Below, in pieces: positions 25,504-34,743 of a stretch of 64,000 bases of DNA (its first letter is position 1; every line of letters starts with the position of its first letter). The position numbers were made by a program, and so were the translations under genes. Origin of the DNA: Qipengyuania mesophila. Lineage in GTDB: Bacteria; Pseudomonadota; Alphaproteobacteria; Sphingomonadales; Sphingomonadaceae. Location: the NCBI RefSeq assembly GCF_019711655.1, contig NZ_JAIGNU010000002.1, positions 558,001-622,000 on the forward strand. The letters are read 5' to 3'. Below the pieces are notes generated by a model, which did not search any database, was not told the DNA's origin, and saw only the letters and a list, made by a program, of their open reading frames with translations.

Positions 25504-27375
25504 ATGATCAGCAAACTCCTCATCGCCAATCGCGGCGAGATCGCCTGCCGCATCATCCGCACCGCGCGCGAGATGGGCATCGCCACCGTGGCGGTCTATT
25601 CGGACGCCGACGCAAGGGCGTTGCACGTACGCAGCGCCGACGAGGCGGTGCATATCGGTCCCTCGGCCGCTGCCGAAAGCTATCTCGTCGGCGAGAAGAT
25701 CATCGCCGCAGCGAAGCAGACCGGAGCGCAAGCCATCCACCCCGGCTATGGCTTCCTGTCGGAGAATGCGGGCTTCGCGCAGGCAGTGATCGATGCCGGG
25801 CTGACCTGGGTCGGACCGAAGCCCGGCAGCATCGAAGCGATGGGCCTCAAGGACGCCGCCAAAAAGCTGATGCGTGAGGCGGGTGTTCCGGTCACCCCCG
25901 GCTACGAAGGCGAGGACCAGTCGGTCGAGCGCTTGCAGAAAGAAGCCGACGCGATCGGCTATCCCGTGCTGATCAAGGCCGTCGCGGGCGGCGGCGGCAA
26001 GGGCATGCGCAAGGTCGATGCTGCGCAGCAATTCGTTGAAATGCTTGAGTCTTGCAGACGCGAGGCGAAGGCGAGTTTCTCCAACGACGAGGTCCTGCTC
26101 GAGAAGTGGATCACCTCGCCCCGGCATATCGAGGTGCAGGTCTTCGGCGACAGCCATGGCAATGTCGTCCACCTGTTCGAGCGCGACTGTTCGCTCCAGC
26201 GCCGCCACCAGAAAGTGATCGAAGAAGCGCCCGCGCCGGGCATGGACGAGGAAACGCGTGCTGCAATATGCGGTGCAGCAATTCGTGCAGCAAAGGCGGT
26301 CGACTACGAAGGTGCCGGCACGATCGAATTCATCGCCGATGCGAGCGAGGGCCTGCGCGCCGACCGCATCTTCTTCATGGAGATGAATACCCGCCTGCAG
26401 GTCGAGCACCCGGTGACCGAGGAGATCACCGGCGTCGACCTGGTCGAATGGCAGCTTCGCGTGGCGAGCGGCGAGCCGATCCCGCTGCAGCAGGACGAGC
26501 TCTTCATCGACGGCCATTCGATCGAGGCACGCCTCTATGCTGAAGACCCGGCGGGCGGCTTCCTGCCCTCGACCGGCGCGCTCGACCATTTCGACCTCGG
26601 CGTCGAAGGCCGCATCGAGACCGGTGTCGAGGAAGGCGACATGATCTCGCCCTTCTACGACCCGATGGTGGCCAAGCTGGTCGTCTGGGGCGAGAGCCGC
26701 GGCGACGCCATCGACCAACTCGCCGAGATCGCCGAAGGCGTCGAGATCTGGCCGGTGAAGACTAATGCAGCCTTCATCGCAAATTGCCTGCGCGACGAGG
26801 ATTTCGAGGACGCCAAGCTCGACACCGGCTTCATCGAATCGAAGCTCGACAGCCTCGTTTCCTCAGACGAGGCGGATGACGCCATCTGGCAGAGCGCAGC
26901 CGACTTCATCGCCCTCGCCGAAGTCGAGGAGCATGAGGACTTGCCCATCGGCCTGCGCCTCAACGCCCCCGGCGTGCTGGCGACCACGCTCACGCACAAG
27001 GGCGAGACACGAAAGGTGTCGGCGGCTCGTTCGGGTCCCGATCTCGCAACAACCGGTTTCGTAGACGCGGCGCGCGCTGTGGTCTTCGTCGACGGGCAGA
27101 GCTTCACCTTCGAACGCCAGTCGCGCGGCTCGGGCGCCGCCGCAGCCGGCGATGGCGCGATCGTCGCGCCCATGCCGGGCAAGGTCATTGCGGTCGACGT
27201 GGCTCAGGGCGACACCGTCACCGCCGGCCAGCGATTGATGGTGCTCGAGGCGATGAAGATGGAGCACGCGCTCACCGCGCCCTTCGACGGCACGGTGACC
27301 GAGCTGTCGGTCAGCGAGGGCGGCCAGGTGCAGGTGGAGGCCGTGCTCGCCGTGGTGGAGCCGAGCGAAGAATAA
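25504..27375 (+). CDS. Acyl-CoA carboxylase alpha subunit (biotin carboxylase + biotin carrier)
   Basis: 623-residue two-part subunit. The N-terminal half is an ATP-grasp biotin carboxylase (LIANRGEIACRIIRTAREMG; HPGYGFLSENAGFA; KAVAGGGGKGMRKV; EMNTRLQVEHPVTEEITG). The C-terminal end is a biotin carrier domain with EAMKMEH, biotinylated at lysine 585. It carboxylates biotin with ATP and bicarbonate for the carboxyltransferase encoded next (27483-29030). Candidates are propionyl-, methylcrotonyl- or geranyl-CoA carboxylase; the domain order alone does not decide. Propionyl-CoA would fit with the valine pathway in this window. Confidence 0.93.
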   Translation: MISKLLIANRGEIACRIIRTAREMGIATVAVYSDADARALHVRSADEAVHIGPSAAAESYLVGEKIIAAAKQTGAQAIHPGYGFLSENAGFAQAVIDAGLTWVGPKPGSIEAMGLKDAAKKLMREAGVPVTPGYEGEDQSVERLQKEADAIGYPVLIKAVAGGGGKGMRKVDAAQQFVEMLESCRREAKASFSNDEVLLEKWITSPRHIEVQVFGDSHGNVVHLFERDCSLQRRHQKVIEEAPAPGMDEETRAAICGAAIRAAKAVDYEGAGTIEFIADASEGLRADRIFFMEMNTRLQVEHPVTEEITGVDLVEWQLRVASGEPIPLQQDELFIDGHSIEARLYAEDPAGGFLPSTGALDHFDLGVEGRIETGVEEGDMISPFYDPMVAKLVVWGESRGDAIDQLAEIAEGVEIWPVKTNAAFIANCLRDEDFEDAKLDTGFIESKLDSLVSSDEADDAIWQSAADFIALAEVEEHEDLPIGLRLNAPGVLATTLTHKGETRKVSAARSGPDLATTGFVDAARAVVFVDGQSFTFERQSRGSGAAAAGDGAIVAPMPGKVIAVDVAQGDTVTAGQRLMVLEAMKMEHALTAPFDGTVTELSVSEGGQVQVEAVLAVVEPSEE

Positions 27376-27393
27376 GGCTTCACAAACCTTCCA

Positions 27394-27471
27394 GTCATTG
27401 CGAGCGTAGCGAAGCAATCCAGAGGCGGATCATTCTGGATTGCCGCGGCGCCTGCGGCGCCTCGCAATGAC
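27394..27471. repeat. Intergenic palindromic repeat
   Basis: An imperfect palindrome of about 78 bp between the two carboxylase subunit genes. Outer arms 27394-27404 and 27461-27471 are perfect 11-bp inverted repeats; inner arms CAATCCAG (27415-27422) and CTGGATTG (27435-27442) pair as well. The GTCATTGCGAGC...CAATCCAG motif is a type of dispersed repeat known from many bacterial genomes. Confidence 0.75.
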
Positions 27472-27482
27472 GGGAGAGCCGG

Positions 27483-29030
27483 GTGAGTTGGGAGCGTGAA
27501 CTAGAGGAACTGCGCCATCGCGAAGCGCTGGCGGAGGCGATGGGCGGCGACGAGAAGGTCTCTCGCCAGCACGGTCGCGGCAAGATGGACGCGCGCGCGC
27601 GGCTCGCGGCCTTGGTCGACGACGGTTCCTTCCGCGAGATCGGCAAGATCGCCGGGCGTGGCTCCTATGACGAGGAGGGCAACCTCACGGGCGTCCTCCC
27701 CGCCCCCTTCCTGTTCGGCAAGGCCGAGATCAACGGACGCCCCGTCGTCGCCACGGCGGACGACTTCACCATTCGCGGCGGCGCGGCCGATGCCGGGATC
27801 AGCCGCAAGATGGTGCAGGCCGAAAAGATGGCGCACGAGCTGAAGCTCCCCATCATCCGCATGATCGACGGCACCGGCGGCGGAGGCAGCGTCAAGACGC
27901 TCGAGATGATCGGCGCGACCTATATCCCGGCCGTGCCCGGATGGTCCGATGTCGTGACCAATCTCGACACCGTGCCGGTGGTGGCGCTAGCGCTCGGCCC
28001 GACTGCCGGGCTCGGCGCCGCGCGGGTCGCGGCCAGCCACTATTCGATCATGGTCCGCGGCCTCAGCCAGATCTTCGCCGCCGGACCCGCCGTGGTCGAC
28101 GGGCTCGGCGAAGCCTACAAGGGGTCCGAGGATCACCAGCAGGCCAAGGAGGACCTCGGCGGCAGCGGCATCCACACGCGCAACGGCGTGGTCGACGACG
28201 AGGTCGGCTCCGAGGCCGAGGCCTTCGCCCGGGCGCGCCACTTCCTGTCCTTCATGCCCGAACATGTCGGCCAGCTCGCCCGCCGCTCCAACTGCACCGA
28301 TCCGGTCCACCGCCGCGAGGAAGCGCTGCTGAGCCTCGTCCCGCGCGAGGAGAAGCAGGTCTATTCGATGCGGCGCTGCATGGAGATGGTCTTCGACCAG
28401 GGCACGGTGTTCGAGATCGGCCGCATGTGGGGCCGCGCCTGCATCACCGCGCTCGCCCGGCTAGACGGCTGGCCGGTGATGGTGCTGGCGAGCGACCCGT
28501 CCTATCTGGGCGGGAGCTGGGACGCGAAGACCAGCGAAAAGGTCGAGCGCTTCGTCAAGCTCGCCGACCTGTTCCGCCTTCCGATCGTCCATCTGGTCGA
28601 CAACCCCGGCTTCATGATCGGGCGCGAGGCCGAGATGGCGGGTACGATCCGCTACGGCGTCCAGGCGATGAATGCGATCTACAAGGCTACGGTCCCGCTT
28701 GCCTCGGTGGTGCTGCGGCGCGCCTATGGCATCGCCGGCAGCGCGATGAGCAATGCCGAGACCTATCAGTACCGCTTTTGCTGGCCTTCAGGCGACTGGG
28801 GCAGCCTGCCGATCGCGGGCGGGCTCGAGGTCGCCTACAAGTCGGAGCTCGAAGCAGCCGAGGACCCGGCGGCAGAGCTTGCGGCGATCCGCGAGCGGCT
28901 CGACAAGGTCACCTCGCCCTTCCGCAGCGCCGAGCGCTTCAACGTCGAGGACATCATCGACCCGCGCGACACACGCCCATTGCTATGCGAATTCGCGGGA
29001 CTTGCATGGAGGCGCCTGGGAAGCGAGTAA
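27483..29030 (+). CDS. Acyl-CoA carboxylase beta subunit (carboxyltransferase)
   Basis: 515-residue carboxyltransferase of the crotonase-fold acyl-CoA carboxylase beta family. It moves the carboxyl group from biotin to an acyl-CoA. A GTG start at 27483 is preceded by GGGAGAG. Conserved features are RHGRGKM-like QHGRGKMDARARL, the two oxyanion-hole glycine regions (GTGGGGSVKT; NPGFMIGREAE) and SNAETYQYRF near the C-terminus. It pairs with the biotin subunit at 25504-27375 despite the intervening palindromic repeat. Acyl-CoA preference is undetermined. Confidence 0.93.
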   Translation: MSWERELEELRHREALAEAMGGDEKVSRQHGRGKMDARARLAALVDDGSFREIGKIAGRGSYDEEGNLTGVLPAPFLFGKAEINGRPVVATADDFTIRGGAADAGISRKMVQAEKMAHELKLPIIRMIDGTGGGGSVKTLEMIGATYIPAVPGWSDVVTNLDTVPVVALALGPTAGLGAARVAASHYSIMVRGLSQIFAAGPAVVDGLGEAYKGSEDHQQAKEDLGGSGIHTRNGVVDDEVGSEAEAFARARHFLSFMPEHVGQLARRSNCTDPVHRREEALLSLVPREEKQVYSMRRCMEMVFDQGTVFEIGRMWGRACITALARLDGWPVMVLASDPSYLGGSWDAKTSEKVERFVKLADLFRLPIVHLVDNPGFMIGREAEMAGTIRYGVQAMNAIYKATVPLASVVLRRAYGIAGSAMSNAETYQYRFCWPSGDWGSLPIAGGLEVAYKSELEAAEDPAAELAAIRERLDKVTSPFRSAERFNVEDIIDPRDTRPLLCEFAGLAWRRLGSE

Positions 29031-29047
29031 GCGGTCGGGGGGAATTC

Positions 29048-30676
29048 ATGACAGAGACCGCAATCGCCGCGCCGTCGCACCGCAAGGTGATCATCGCATC
29101 GTCCCTGGGGACCGTGTTCGAGTGGTACGATTTTTACCTCTACGGCCTGCTCGCGACGATCATCTCCGCGCAGTTCTTCTCGGGCGTCAACGACACCACC
29201 GCCTTCATCCTCGCGCTCGGTGCCTTCGCGGCTGGCTTTGCCGTGCGGCCCTTCGGTGCACTGGTCTTCGGGCGGGTGGGCGATCTCGTGGGGCGCAAAT
29301 ACACCTTCCTCGTGACGATGGGATTGATGGGCCTGTCTACCTTCGCAGTCGGCCTGCTGCCGAGCTATACCAGCATCGGCGTGGCTGCGCCGCTTCTGCT
29401 CGTCGGCCTGCGCCTGCTGCAAGGCCTCGCGCTCGGCGGCGAATACGGGGGTGCGGCGATCTATGTCGCCGAACACGCACCCGAGGGGAAGCGCGGGTTT
29501 TACACCAGCTTCATTCAGACCACCGCCACGCTCGGCCTGTTCGCCGCGCTGCTGGTGGTCATCGGACTGAGGAGCTGGATGGGCGAGGAGGCCTTCGCCG
29601 ACTGGGGCTGGCGCGTGCCCTTCCTGCTGTCGGCGATTCTGCTCGGCGTATCATTGTGGATCCGCCTGCAGCTCGCCGAAAGCCCGGTCTACCAGGCGAT
29701 GAAGGAGGAAGGCGAAACCTCGAAGGCGCCCCTGTCCGAGGCCTTCGGTCGCTGGGGCAACCTCAAGTGGGTGCTTGTCGCGCTGCTCGGCGCCGTCGCG
29801 GGGCAGGCGGTGGTCTGGTACACGGGCCAGTTCTACGCGCTGTTCTACCTCGAGAAGGTACTCAAGGTCGATGGCGGCACGGCCAACATACTGATCGCCA
29901 TCGCGCTCGCCATAGGCACACCGTTCTTCCTCGTCTTCGGCTGGCTGTCCGACCGCATCGGGCGCAAACCGATCATCATGAGCGGGCTGGCACTGGCCGC
30001 ACTGACCTATTTCCCGCTGTTCGGCGCGCTCACCGGGGCGGCCAATCCCGCACTGGCCGATGCGCAGGCGCGCGCGCCGGTCGTCGTCAGCACCGCGCTC
30101 GACGAATGTTCGGTCCAGTTCGATCCGATCGGCAAGACCGCCTTCGACACCAATGGCTGCGATATCGCCAAATCGGCGCTGGCCAAGGCGGGTGTGCCCT
30201 ATACCGACGGCTCGCTCAGCGACGCGCCGGGGCTCGCGAGAGTCAGCATCGGGACCCGCACTGTCCACATCCGTCCTGGCTCGGGGACCGACGAGCTCAC
30301 CGCGGCGCTGGCCGAAGCAGGCTATCCCGCCAGGGCCGACCCGGCGCGGATCGACAAGCCGATGGTCGTCGCCATCCTCACCGCACTCGTGCTGCTGGTG
30401 ACCATGGTCTACGGGCCGATCGCGGCACTGCTGGTCGAGCTCTTCTCCGCGCGCATCCGCTACACTGCGATGAGCCTGCCTTACCATATCGGCAATGGCT
30501 GGTTCGGCGGCTTCCTGCCGACCATCGCCTTCGCCATGGTCGCGGCAACGGGCGATATCTATGCCGGACTTTGGTACCCGGTCGGGGTGGCCTTGCTGAG
30601 CCTGGTGGTGGGGCTGCTGTTTCTGCCCGAGACCTTCCGGCGTTCGGTCCATCACAGGACCGAGGACGCGAACTAG
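29048..30676 (+). CDS. MFS transporter, metabolite:H+ symporter (MHS) type, with large loop insertion
   Basis: 542 residues from the ATG at 29048. The N-terminus SLGTVFEWYDFYLYG and the GRVGDLVGRKYTF loop are diagnostic of the ProP/ShiA/KgtP-like MHS group of proton-coupled carriers for organic acids or compatible solutes. About 104 hydrophilic residues (332-435) are inserted between late transmembrane helices, containing two cysteines (DECSVQF, NGCDIAK) that could form a disulfide outside the membrane. It lies just downstream of the carboxyltransferase gene and may import its precursor. Its stop shares CTAG with the convergent Bcr/CflA gene. Confidence 0.88.
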   Translation: MTETAIAAPSHRKVIIASSLGTVFEWYDFYLYGLLATIISAQFFSGVNDTTAFILALGAFAAGFAVRPFGALVFGRVGDLVGRKYTFLVTMGLMGLSTFAVGLLPSYTSIGVAAPLLLVGLRLLQGLALGGEYGGAAIYVAEHAPEGKRGFYTSFIQTTATLGLFAALLVVIGLRSWMGEEAFADWGWRVPFLLSAILLGVSLWIRLQLAESPVYQAMKEEGETSKAPLSEAFGRWGNLKWVLVALLGAVAGQAVVWYTGQFYALFYLEKVLKVDGGTANILIAIALAIGTPFFLVFGWLSDRIGRKPIIMSGLALAALTYFPLFGALTGAANPALADAQARAPVVVSTALDECSVQFDPIGKTAFDTNGCDIAKSALAKAGVPYTDGSLSDAPGLARVSIGTRTVHIRPGSGTDELTAALAEAGYPARADPARIDKPMVVAILTALVLLVTMVYGPIAALLVELFSARIRYTAMSLPYHIGNGWFGGFLPTIAFAMVAATGDIYAGLWYPVGVALLSLVVGLLFLPETFRRSVHHRTEDAN

Positions 30677-31941
30677 TCTTCCTCGTCGGGCTCGGGCGGT
30701 CCGAACAGCGAACCATTTTCCGAATAGAGCACGAAGAGGAGGCTGGTCGTAGCGGTCACCAGCAGCGCCAGCGCGAGCGGCCGGGCCGTGCCGTCATAGG
30801 CATAGCCAATCCCGGCGCCCAGCAGTGCCCCCGTGGTCATCCGCAGGAAGCTCTGCGCCGAGGAGGCGGCACCCGCGATATGCTTGAACGGCTGCATTGC
30901 GATCGAGCCGAAGTTCGCCCCGATGAAACCGAGTAGGCTCATATTGGCGGCCATCAGCGGGACGAAAGTCCACAGCGTTTCATCGGGCTGATTGGCGAAC
31001 CACAACTGCAGACCCGCGACCAGGATGAACAGGAACAGCGCCGTATGGCTCACGCGGCGTGCGCCCACGTGTTCCACGATGCGGCTGTTCGACCAGTTGG
31101 CGATCGCCATGCACCCCGCGCAGATGGCGAACAGCAGCGGGAACTTCTCGCCCGCACCGAATGCCTCGCCGATCAACTGCTGCGAGGAATTGATGAAGCC
31201 GAACAGGCCGCCGAAGACCAGTGCGCTCGCCAGCGTGTAGCCAATGGTCGAGCGAAGCGTGACCGCGCTGCGCATGTTGCGCGCGATCACCGAGACATTG
31301 ATCTCCTGCCGGTCTTCCTCGTGCAGCGTCTCGGGCAGGCGGACATAGACCCAGGCGCTCATCACGCAGCCGAGCACAGCCATGGCCACAAAGATCCACC
31401 GCCAGTCGCCGAGCAACAGGAGCACGCCTTGGCCGATACTCGGCGCGACCGCCGGCACGAGCAGGAATATCACGAAGATCAGGCTCATCATCCGCGCCAT
31501 CTTGTCCCCGCCTACGCGGTCGCGGATGATAGCCGGCGGAAGCGCGATGATCCCGGCGGCGAAGAACCCCTGCAGCGCTCGCAGCGCGATCATCTGCGGG
31601 AAAGTGGTGGCCGCGGCGCAGGCCAGCGACAGCACGATGTAGAAGCCCAGCGCGGTGAACAGCACGGGCCGCCTGCCATAGCGATCAGCGAAGGCGCCTG
31701 GAACCAGAGTCCCGAAGCCGGCCGCGAGCAGGTAGACGCCGACCACGAACTGGCGCGAATTGCCCTGGGCCCCGAGGCTGGTCGCCAGATGGTCGAGCGC
31801 AGGCAGGATCGAGTCGATGCCGAAGGCATTGCAGGCCATCAGCAGCGCCATCATCCAGATCAGCTCGCGCTCGCCGATCCGCTGGCCGTGGGCGGCTTCG
31901 GCAATCGGGCGTTCGCCGCCGGCAAGGGGTTCGCTTCGCAT
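30673..31941 (-). CDS. Bcr/CflA-type MFS drug efflux transporter
   Basis: 422 residues from the ATG at 31939-31941, with twelve predicted helices. The early motif MACNAFGIDSILPALDHLA and the first cytoplasmic loop ADRYGRRPVLFTALG fit the Bcr/CflA drug:H+ antiporter family, which exports compounds such as bicyclomycin, florfenicol or sulfonamides. The longer frame adds 14 residues without a better ribosome binding site. Divergent from dinB across 66 bp. True substrate unknown. Confidence 0.88.
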   Translation of the reverse strand: MRSEPLAGGERPIAEAAHGQRIGERELIWMMALLMACNAFGIDSILPALDHLATSLGAQGNSRQFVVGVYLLAAGFGTLVPGAFADRYGRRPVLFTALGFYIVLSLACAAATTFPQMIALRALQGFFAAGIIALPPAIIRDRVGGDKMARMMSLIFVIFLLVPAVAPSIGQGVLLLLGDWRWIFVAMAVLGCVMSAWVYVRLPETLHEEDRQEINVSVIARNMRSAVTLRSTIGYTLASALVFGGLFGFINSSQQLIGEAFGAGEKFPLLFAICAGCMAIANWSNSRIVEHVGARRVSHTALFLFILVAGLQLWFANQPDETLWTFVPLMAANMSLLGFIGANFGSIAMQPFKHIAGAASSAQSFLRMTTGALLGAGIGYAYDGTARPLALALLVTATTSLLFVLYSENGSLFGPPEPDEED

Positions 31942-32007
31942 CTGCACAAAAAGGCAGGTGACGGACAAGGTTCCGCTTTGCAACCCGCCCGACTATCGTG
32001 AGCTGCA

Positions 32008-33123
32008 ATGAGTGACGCGAAAGACACGGATGGCGACGGCGAGGCCGACGGCCTGCGCAAGATCATCCATGTCGACATGGACGCGTTTTTCGCCAGCGTC
32101 GAACAGCGCGACAATCCCGATCTGCGCGGCAAGCCGGTTGCCGTCGGCGGGTCGGGCGGGCGCGGAGTCGTGGCGGCGGCGAGCTACGAAGCGCGCAAGT
32201 TCGGCGTGCGCAGCGCCATGCCCTCGGTCACGGCCAAGCGGTTGTGCCCCGACCTCATCTTCGTGCGCCACCGCTTCGACGCCTACAAGGAAGCGAGCCG
32301 GCAGATACGGACGATCTTCCATCACCATACGGAACTGGTCGAACCGCTGAGCCTCGACGAAGCCTATCTCGACGTGACCGAGGACAAGCTCGGAATCGGC
32401 AGCGCCACGCGCATCGCCGAGCTGATCCGGCAGGAAATCCGCGCCAAGACCAATCTGACCGCTAGCGCGGGCGTCTCGTACAACAAGTTCCTCGCCAAGA
32501 TCGCCAGCGACCAGAACAAGCCCGACGGAATGTGCGTCATCCGTCCGGGCGAGGGCGCGCAATTCGTCGCCAAGCTGCCGATCCGCCGCTTCCACGGCGT
32601 CGGGCCCAAGGGCGCGGAAAAGATGGCACGACTGGGAATCGAGACTGGCGGCGACCTGGCGGCCAAGGATATCGCGTGGCTGCGTGCGCATTTCGGCAGC
32701 TTCGCCGATTATCTCTACCGGGCCGCGCGCGGAATCGATCTGAGGCCCGTGCGTTCGAGCCGCATTCGCAAGTCGGTGGGGGGCGAGCGCACCTTCAGCC
32801 GCGACCTCTCCTCGGGCAGCGAGTTGCGTGAGACGATGGAAGACATCATCGATATCGTCTGGGGCTATATTGAGCGCGCCGAGGCGAAGGGCCGCACGGT
32901 CACGCTCAAGATGAAGTATACCGACTTCCAGATATTCAGCCGCGCGAAAACGGTCGACCGGCCGATCGCGGACAAGCAGGAATTCGCCGCTATCGGCCGT
33001 GCGCTGCTCGAGGAAGTGCTTCCGCTGCCGATGCCGATCCGGCTGATGGGGCTGACGCTTTCTAAGCTCGAGGGCGATACGAGCGAGGAGCCGCGCCCCG
33101 ACGCGCAGCTATCGCTGCTCTAG
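32008..33123 (+). CDS. dinB: DNA polymerase IV
   Basis: 371-residue Y-family translesion polymerase. Catalytic carboxylates appear in HVDMDAFFASVEQRD and LSLDEAYLDVTE; a helix-hairpin-helix region GVGPKGAEKMARLG and little-finger domain follow. It bypasses damaged template bases with low fidelity in the cytoplasm. No convincing alphaproteobacterial SOS box (GTTC-N7-GTTC) was seen upstream. It ends on a CTAG shared with the convergent NUDIX gene. Confidence 0.97.
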   Translation: MSDAKDTDGDGEADGLRKIIHVDMDAFFASVEQRDNPDLRGKPVAVGGSGGRGVVAAASYEARKFGVRSAMPSVTAKRLCPDLIFVRHRFDAYKEASRQIRTIFHHHTELVEPLSLDEAYLDVTEDKLGIGSATRIAELIRQEIRAKTNLTASAGVSYNKFLAKIASDQNKPDGMCVIRPGEGAQFVAKLPIRRFHGVGPKGAEKMARLGIETGGDLAAKDIAWLRAHFGSFADYLYRAARGIDLRPVRSSRIRKSVGGERTFSRDLSSGSELRETMEDIIDIVWGYIERAEAKGRTVTLKMKYTDFQIFSRAKTVDRPIADKQEFAAIGRALLEEVLPLPMPIRLMGLTLSKLEGDTSEEPRPDAQLSLL

Positions 33124-33590
33124 AACCTGCGTGCGCGCCACAGATCGAGCCGCGCCCTTGTCCGCGGGCTGAGCGGCTCTGGCAGCGAATGGGTCGGGAA
33201 GAATCTCGCTTCGACGACTTCGCGGCCGTCCGCCTGCGGCATGCAATTGACCGTCCCGTCGAAGATATGGGCGCGATGCGGCGCACCCGACAGCTCCTCC
33301 ACGATCACGCCGACCAGCGTGAGCCCTTCGATCTCGCAGCCTGCTTCTTCCAGAAGTTCGCGGCGGGCCGCATCCTCGGGACTTTCGCGACGACCGACGC
33401 CGCCCCCTGGAAAATACCAACCGGGCGGGCCGTAGCTGTGCCGTACGAGGAGAATCTGGCCATCGAAATCGCGCCCGATCACGCTCACACCGTCGCCGGC
33501 CCTGCCGCTCCGCTGCCGCCAGTGATGGCGCAGACGATGGGCGACCCTCAACGCTAGATGGTGCAACCTCTTGGGGATCAGGCGAAGCAT
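33120..33590 (-). CDS. NUDIX hydrolase
   Basis: 156-residue hydrolase of nucleoside-diphosphate-linked compounds. The Nudix box is complete: G-x5-E-x7-R-E-L-L-E-E-A-G, starting at GGGVGRRESPEDAARRE. N-terminal residues are basic and moderately hydrophobic. It overlaps the upstream pgl gene by 13 bp, so the two are probably co-translated. Candidate substrates are ADP-ribose, NADH, sugar nucleotides or oxidised dNTPs; sequence alone does not decide. Confidence 0.9.
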   Translation of the reverse strand: MLRLIPKRLHHLALRVAHRLRHHWRQRSGRAGDGVSVIGRDFDGQILLVRHSYGPPGWYFPGGGVGRRESPEDAARRELLEEAGCEIEGLTLVGVIVEELSGAPHRAHIFDGTVNCMPQADGREVVEARFFPTHSLPEPLSPRTRARLDLWRARRF

Positions 33591-34198
33591 GTCACCGGTT
33601 GTGTAGCCGCGCCGAGCAGCCGTGCAACCGGAAGATCGTGTTTTCCCGCAACCGCTTGGTTGAACACCGCGCGCTTGTCCTCTCCGCGGATCACGAAGAC
33701 CAGCGCATCGCTCGACAGCAGCGCCGGGATCGTCAGGCTGATCCGGTCGAAGGGCGCCTCGGGCGGCAGCGGGTCGGGCGTCAACCGAAGGATGCTGCGC
33801 GGCTCATCAATCCGCGGATCGGTATTGGGAAACAGCGAAGCGATGTGGCCGTCCGCGCCCATGCCAAGCCAGGCCAGCGCGAAATGCGGCACCGCCTCCA
33901 TCTCGGTCAGCGTGACGACCTCCACCCCCACGGGCTCGAACAAGTCGCGCAGCTTGCCGGTATTCGATGCCGGGTGATCCTCGGGCACAACACGGTCGTC
34001 ACCCGGCCACACGACCAGGCGGGTCCAGTCGATGTCGTGATCGAGCAGCGCCTCGATAATCGGGAAGGGCGTCGATCCGCCGGGAACGGTGATGGTCACC
34101 GGCCCCTCGTGCGTGCCCATCTGCTCGCTCAGCCGCGCCGCGAGCCAATCGGCAATCGCGGAATCGCTGCATTTCTCGACGATCGTGACGTTGTCCAT
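33578..34198 (-). CDS. pgl: 6-phosphogluconolactonase
   Basis: 206 residues from the ATG at 34196-34198. The enzyme hydrolyses 6-phosphogluconolactone in the oxidative pentose phosphate or Entner-Doudoroff pathway. Diagnostic pieces are VPGGSTPFPIIEAL, WPGDDRVVPEDHPASN (the DeR region) and LGMGADGHIASLFPNT. It is somewhat shorter than typical Pgl proteins but has all core motifs. zwf and edd are not adjacent. It overlaps the NUDIX gene downstream. Confidence 0.93.
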   Translation of the reverse strand: MDNVTIVEKCSDSAIADWLAARLSEQMGTHEGPVTITVPGGSTPFPIIEALLDHDIDWTRLVVWPGDDRVVPEDHPASNTGKLRDLFEPVGVEVVTLTEMEAVPHFALAWLGMGADGHIASLFPNTDPRIDEPRSILRLTPDPLPPEAPFDRISLTIPALLSSDALVFVIRGEDKRAVFNQAVAGKHDLPVARLLGAATQPVTCFA

Positions 34199-34215
34199 CG
34201 TCCCTAGATACACCA

Positions 34216-34247
34216 GGGCCGCCCTTCCCCAAGAGGAAAGGCGGCCC
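34216..34247 (-). terminator. GC-rich hairpin downstream of dps
   Basis: GGGCCGCC (34216-34223) pairs with GGCGGCCC (34240-34247) between the dps stop and the pgl start. It lacks a T tract, so termination is possible but not secure. Confidence 0.35.
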
Positions 34248-34273
34248 CAGCGCTGGTACGCATAGCTATGCGC

Positions 34274-34735
34274 TCATTTGCTGGTCTGGTTGAGGAACCA
34301 GACGCGCTCCTCGCACTGGTCGATCCAGTCGTCGACCACGCCGCTGGTGGCGTTGTCTCCGGCCTCTTCCGCGGCGTCCTTCACCTCGACCAGCCGCTCG
34401 TGCAGCTTGCGGTTGTCGTCGCGCAGTTCGGCCACCATCGCATCGGCGGTCAGCGTGACGTCGTCCTGATCCTTGATCCGCGTCTGCTTGCCGACGCTGC
34501 CGATCGACGTGAGCGTATATTCGTCGTTCTTGCGCACGCGCTCGCCGATCGCATCGACCGTGCCGAGCAGCTGGGCCGCCTGCTCGTCGAACAGCAGGTG
34601 CAGGTCGCGGAAGCGCGGACCTGCGACATGCCAATGAAAGTTCTTGGTCTTGAAATAGAGCGCCACCGTATCCGCCAGCGCACCGTTGAGCGCCTCGACA
34701 AGAGCAGCTTTCGAATTGTCGCCGACTTCGGCCAT
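34274..34735 (-). CDS. dps: DNA-binding protein from starved cells (Dps), ferritin-like
   Basis: 153-residue Dps. Twelve subunits form a shell that stores iron, consumes hydrogen peroxide and coats DNA under stress. The ferroxidase signature KNFHWHVAGPRFRDLHLLFDEQ contains the conserved His, Asp and Glu ligands shared between subunits. The leader at 34744-34781 can fold a hairpin over its AAGGGGA ribosome binding site. It stands upstream of pgl on the same strand with a possible terminator between. Confidence 0.96.
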   Translation of the reverse strand: MAEVGDNSKAALVEALNGALADTVALYFKTKNFHWHVAGPRFRDLHLLFDEQAAQLLGTVDAIGERVRKNDEYTLTSIGSVGKQTRIKDQDDVTLTADAMVAELRDDNRKLHERLVEVKDAAEEAGDNATSGVVDDWIDQCEERVWFLNQTSK

Positions 34736-34743
34736 GGGATTCC

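Noticed and set aside
24586..26718. A 710-residue minus-strand open frame opposite crtB and the carboxylase gene
   Set aside because: Antisense shadow of high-GC coding DNA; no motifs or ribosome binding site.
27941..30676. A 911-residue plus-strand frame running from inside the carboxyltransferase gene through the MFS gene
   Set aside because: The first two thirds is an out-of-frame shadow of the carboxyltransferase; only the part from the ATG at 29048 is the transporter.
31942..32007. SOS (LexA) box upstream of dinB
   Set aside because: GTTCCGCTTTGCAAC only half matches GTTC-N7-GTTC; too weak.
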